This document shows, piece after piece, positions 61,174-64,000 of a DNA stretch of 64,000 bases. The notes beneath the pieces were generated by a model. That model saw only the letters and a list, made by a program, of their open reading frames with translations, searched no databases and was not told the DNA's origin. The position numbers were made by a program, and so were the translations under genes. Source of the stretch: Chloroflexota bacterium (GTDB lineage Bacteria > Chloroflexota > Chloroflexia > Thermomicrobiales > JADLAZ01); contig JADLAZ010000276.1 in NCBI GenBank assembly GCA_020849725.1, positions 1-64,000 of the forward strand. The letters run 5' to 3'. Each line of letters begins with the position of its first letter. The first letter of the stretch is position 1.

Positions 61174-62559
61174 ATGAGCGCCCGCTGGAGCCTGGCCGAC
61201 CTCGCCGGCCGCCGCGTCACCGTCATGGGCCTGGGCACGCGCCAGGGCGGCGCGGGCGTGGCCGCCTTCCTGGCCCGCCGTGGCGCGGTCGTCACCGTCA
61301 CCGACCGGCAGCCGGCGGCGGCGCTGGCAGCCGGGCTGGCGCCGCTCGACGGGTTGCCGGTGCGCTTCGTGCTGGGTGAGCACCGGACCGAGGACTTCAT
61401 CGACACCGATCTGGTGGTCAAGAACCCGGCCGTGCCGTGGACCAACCCCTACCTGGCCGCCGCCGTCGCCGCGGGTGTGCCGGTCGAGATGGAGATGAGC
61501 CTGTTCCTGCGGCTGTGCCCCGCGCCGGTCATCGGCGTCACTGGCACCAAGGGCAAGACGACGACGGCGACGCTGTGCGCGGCGATGCTGTCCACCGGCC
61601 GACCGGAGACGGTGCTGGCCGGCAACATGGGCATCTCGGCGCTGGCCGCGCTCGACCAGATCACACCGGCGACGCCGGTCGTGCTCGAGATCTCCTCGTT
61701 TCAACTGGAGGCGACCGACCGGCTCGGCCTCAGCCCGCACATCGCCGTCATCACCAACGTCACCGCCGACCACCTCGACCGTTACGCGAGCTTCGCCGAG
61801 TACGCCGACGCCAAGCGCGCGATCGCTCGCCATCAGCGGCCCGACGACTGGCTGGTGCTGAATGCGGCCGACCCGGTCAGCGCCGCTTTCGCCGCCAGCG
61901 CGACCGGCCGCGTCGTCTGGGCCGGCGCGCAGCCGGGGGCCGCGTGGCGCGCCGGGCAACTGCACTGGCGCGACGACCCGCTGCCGGTGCTGGCGGCCGG
62001 TGACGTGCGCCTGCCAGGCGAGCACGGGCGGATCGATGTGGCGCTGGCGGCGGCGGCCGCGCTGCTGGCCGATGCCACCGCCGACGAGGTCAAGGTCGCC
62101 GTGCGCGGCTTCACCGGCGTGCCCCACCGCTACGAGCGAGTGGCGGTGATCGACGGCGTGACCTACATCAATGACACGGCCGCCACCGCGCCGGCGGCGG
62201 CGCTGCGAGCGCTGGAGAGTACGCCGCCACCGGTCGTCTGGATCGGTGGCGGCCACGACAAGGGGCTCGACCTGACGGCCGTCGCCCAAGCGGCGGCCGC
62301 GCGGGCCGAGGTCTGCCTGCTGCTCGCCGGCTCGGCCACCGCCGCCGTCGCCGACGCGCTGGCGGCGGCCGGCGCGCACCGCATCGTTGGCCCGCTCGGC
62401 TCGATGGCCGAGGCGGTGACGACGGCGGCCTCACTTGCCGCGCCCGGCGCGACGGTGCTGCTGGCGCCCGGCACGGCCAGCTTCGGCCTCTTCCGCGACG
62501 AGTTCGACCGCGGCGAGCAGTTCCGCGCCGCCGTCGCCGCCCTGGCGCCCAGCGCCTGA
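61174..62559 (+). CDS. murD: UDP-N-acetylmuramoylalanine--D-glutamate ligase MurD
   Basis: 461 residues. MurD adds D-Glu to UDP-MurNAc-L-Ala using ATP in the cytoplasm. Rossmann N-terminus VTVMGLGTRQGGAGVAAFLA, P-loop GVTGTKGKTTTATL (about residue 125), the central NVTADHLDRYASFAEY, and C-terminal INDTAATAPAAALRALES with IGGGHDKGLDL. All the ligase motifs are present. ATG 61174 (GGAG upstream) is preferred to 61147. It stands alone, about 50 kb from the mraZ-rsmH-murF-mraY string. Confidence 0.93.
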   Translation: MSARWSLADLAGRRVTVMGLGTRQGGAGVAAFLARRGAVVTVTDRQPAAALAAGLAPLDGLPVRFVLGEHRTEDFIDTDLVVKNPAVPWTNPYLAAAVAAGVPVEMEMSLFLRLCPAPVIGVTGTKGKTTTATLCAAMLSTGRPETVLAGNMGISALAALDQITPATPVVLEISSFQLEATDRLGLSPHIAVITNVTADHLDRYASFAEYADAKRAIARHQRPDDWLVLNAADPVSAAFAASATGRVVWAGAQPGAAWRAGQLHWRDDPLPVLAAGDVRLPGEHGRIDVALAAAAALLADATADEVKVAVRGFTGVPHRYERVAVIDGVTYINDTAATAPAAALRALESTPPPVVWIGGGHDKGLDLTAVAQAAAARAEVCLLLAGSATAAVADALAAAGAHRIVGPLGSMAEAVTTAASLAAPGATVLLAPGTASFGLFRDEFDRGEQFRAAVAALAPSA

Positions 62560-62653
62560 TGCAGCCCCGTGGAGGGTGGCACGAAGGTGCTGCTGACCTG
62601 CCGCCGCCATGACGACCGCTGATCGGCCGGCGCCAGGGAGCAAGCGCCCGACC

Positions 62654-63250
62654 TCAGCCAAAGAAGGCGGCCACAGGCACTGGCAGGTCCGGCACGACAA
62701 TCGACGGCAACTGCGCGCCATTGCGGAAGGCGCCCAGTGAGCGATAGGCGCCGTCCTCCAGCCGCAGCACCTCGATCGTGCGCGCGGCCGGGTCGATCAG
62801 CCAGTACTCGTCGACGCCGGCGGCGGCGTAGGCATCCTGCTTCTGGCGGCGGTCGTAGCCGGTCGTGCTGGGCGAGGCGATCTCGATCACCAGGTCGGGG
62901 GCGCCGACGATGTTGTCGGGCGTGATGATGCTCAGGTTGTCGTTCCGCACGACGATGACATCCGGCTGCACGACGTTGCCCGGCCCGAGCCGCACATCGA
63001 ACGGCGCGGCGTAGACCCGGCCACGGCCGCGAAACTGCACGTGGGTCATCAGGTGAGCAGTGAGCAGGGCGCTGATGGCCTGGTGCGCTTCCTTGGGACT
63101 GGGCGTCATGTACAGCACCCCGTCGATGATCTCATAGCGGCGGCCGTCGTCGGGCAGGGCGCAGTAGTCGTCGTAGGTCCAGGCGCCCTGGGGCGGGCCG
63201 GGCCGGTCGACCGGGGCGACGACGGGTTCGACCTCGGCGGGAGCGCTCAT
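62654..63250 (-). CDS. Uma2-family endonuclease (DUF820)
   Basis: 198 residues. Uma2 proteins have a restriction-endonuclease-like core: WTYDDYCALPDDGRRYEIID, VVQPDVIVVRNDN, PDLVIEIASPSTTGYDRRQK with E-x-x-S-P-S-T, and YAAAGVDEYWLIDP. The acidic and Lys residues expected for a PD-(D/E)xK site are in place. They are abundant in Chloroflexota and cyanobacteria; function unknown, perhaps mobile or defence-related. It is transcribed leftward, 94 bases after the convergent murD end. Confidence 0.88.
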   Translation of the reverse strand: MSAPAEVEPVVAPVDRPGPPQGAWTYDDYCALPDDGRRYEIIDGVLYMTPSPKEAHQAISALLTAHLMTHVQFRGRGRVYAAPFDVRLGPGNVVQPDVIVVRNDNLSIITPDNIVGAPDLVIEIASPSTTGYDRRQKQDAYAAAGVDEYWLIDPAARTIEVLRLEDGAYRSLGAFRNGAQLPSIVVPDLPVPVAAFFG

Positions 63251-63418
63251 GCCGTGACTCCAGGCGTGGAACGGACAAGCCAGGGTTGACAGAACGATGA
63301 TACCAGAGGCGACCAGGATCGCTGCGCAATTGAAGCGGCGCAGCCCCTACTCTCCGCTGGACAACCGTGCCCATCAGTCGCCGGGAGGATCGTCGCGACG
63401 AGCGGCATGCGAGGGGCG

Positions 63419-63682
63419 CTACCCGTAGATCTCGACGCGAGGAACTCCCACCACCCCGGCGCGCTGCATCGCCTCCTGGTACTCGCGGCTGGTCAGAAAG
63501 CCCCGCGCCTGCGCGACCGTCGCGAACTGGAGTTGCACCAGCACGCTATCCGGCGCGTCCGCCAGCTGCTGCACCGTGTCGGCGAGGATCCCCCAGTCCT
63601 GGCGCATCTCCGTCAGGCTGTCGTAGACGGTCCGCCAGGCCGCGTAGTCCCGCACGGTCTGCTGTATTGCGAGCAGTGCCAT
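63419..63682 (-). CDS. Small alpha+beta-barrel protein (cyclase/ABM-like)
   Basis: 87 residues. MALLAIQQTVRDYAAWRTVYDSL starts like dimeric ferredoxin-fold barrel proteins, and VQLQFATVAQARGFLTSREYQ with a tail of VVGVPRVEIYG completes the fold. No catalytic residues are assignable. ATG 63682 follows GAAAGG. A second, related gene lies upstream on the same strand at the window edge; they look like a tandem duplication. Confidence 0.65.
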   Translation of the reverse strand: MALLAIQQTVRDYAAWRTVYDSLTEMRQDWGILADTVQQLADAPDSVLVQLQFATVAQARGFLTSREYQEAMQRAGVVGVPRVEIYG

Positions 63683-63852
63683 GGCGCTTACCTTTCGCAT
63701 CTCGCCACGTCGCTATCCCGGCGATGGCGGCGCCGGCAGCCGGTGGCAGGCCGACGCGATCGGATGCCCGTGCCGTACCCGCGTACCCAGGACCGCCCGG
63801 CGCGGTTGCCGTCAGGCAATGGCGCGGCGCGCGGTCCCGGCGGTCCGCGCGC

Positions 63853-64000
63853 CTACGCCTCCAGACGCGCCGCTAGATCGAGGAAGGCGACCTCTGGGGA
63901 ACCAATGACGCCCGAGCGAGTCATCGCCTCACGTAGCTCGGGGCTGCTGGCGAACGCCTCATATGCGTCTGCGTCGGCGAGCTCCATGAGGATTGTGATC
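63853..64000 (-). CDS. Small alpha+beta-barrel protein, partial (runs off the window)
   Basis: The last 48 codons of a leftward gene, stop TAG 63855-63853, read ITILMELADADAYEAFASSP then ELREAMTRSGVIGSPEVAFL and end in ARLEA. The tail aligns with the previous gene (YQEAMQRAGVVGVPRVEIYG), so the two are paralogues. The N-terminal part lies beyond the right edge. Confidence 0.65.
   Translation of the reverse strand, partial: ITILMELADADAYEAFASSPELREAMTRSGVIGSPEVAFLDLAARLEA

Overview
The window is a high-GC (roughly 70%), densely packed bacterial chromosome segment. Gram-positive-style cell-wall genes, two secreted proteins carrying TPTxTR proline/threonine repeats, a c-di-AMP (ydaO-type) riboswitch, a GAAC-N4-GTTC SOS box, a full NAD-linked [NiFe] hydrogenase operon and many short palindromic repeats together suggest a Chloroflexota bacterium, probably an uncultured relative of the Thermomicrobia or Sphaerobacter. 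That placement is inference. No rRNA, tRNA, CRISPR array, prophage or intact insertion sequence was seen.

Layout. 0-1.2 kb is a graveyard of gene fragments (PIN toxin, Rpn-type nuclease, NAD-epimerase). 1.2-9.6 kb carries an alkaline-phosphatase-fold enzyme, two formylglycine-type sulfatases and a zinc alcohol dehydrogenase. It is interrupted by a small-protein/HNH-nuclease pair lying between the first sulfatase and a second copy of that sulfatase's 3' end. 9.8-13.8 kb holds part of the division/cell-wall cluster (mraZ-rsmH-murF-mraY, leftward) with MraZ boxes; murD lies alone at 61 kb. 14-26.4 kb is mixed metabolism: HAD hydrolase, BNR-repeat protein, an SOS-controlled small gene, LctP-type permease, FolB-like protein, CocE hydrolase, NUDT22-like Nudix enzyme, TGS GTPase and an M20 peptidase. 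26.4-27.5 kb is a ParD-ParE-MntA toxin/antitoxin string. 27.5-31.5 kb is a coupled aminotransferase-GlcF-GlcD operon for glycolate or 2-hydroxyacid oxidation.

31.5-33.8 kb has a promoter and c-di-AMP riboswitch, then an unknown 99-residue gene and a trehalose-phosphate synthase (osmoprotection). 34.2-36.1 kb is a BtpA/SgcQ-like protein overlapping a PfkB kinase. 36.3-43.2 kb is a run of membrane proteins ending in a NarL-type histidine kinase/response regulator pair. 45.6-56.3 kb is one leftward operon, hoxEFUYH-hoxW-hypAFCDE, with overlapping genes throughout but no hypB. A PadR regulator with a histidine-rich N-terminus is divergent from it. The operon is bracketed by the two TPTxTR-repeat secreted proteins, both in the same orientation. 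The right end holds an amidohydrolase, murD, a Uma2 nuclease and two related small barrel proteins.

The best leads are the riboswitch/small gene/OtsA arrangement, the SOS promoter on an uncharacterised 77-residue gene, the bacterial NUDT22-like enzyme, a FolB lacking its catalytic tyrosine, the hydrogenase operon with its PadR gene, and the repeat-flanked nuclease cassette inside the sulfatase region.
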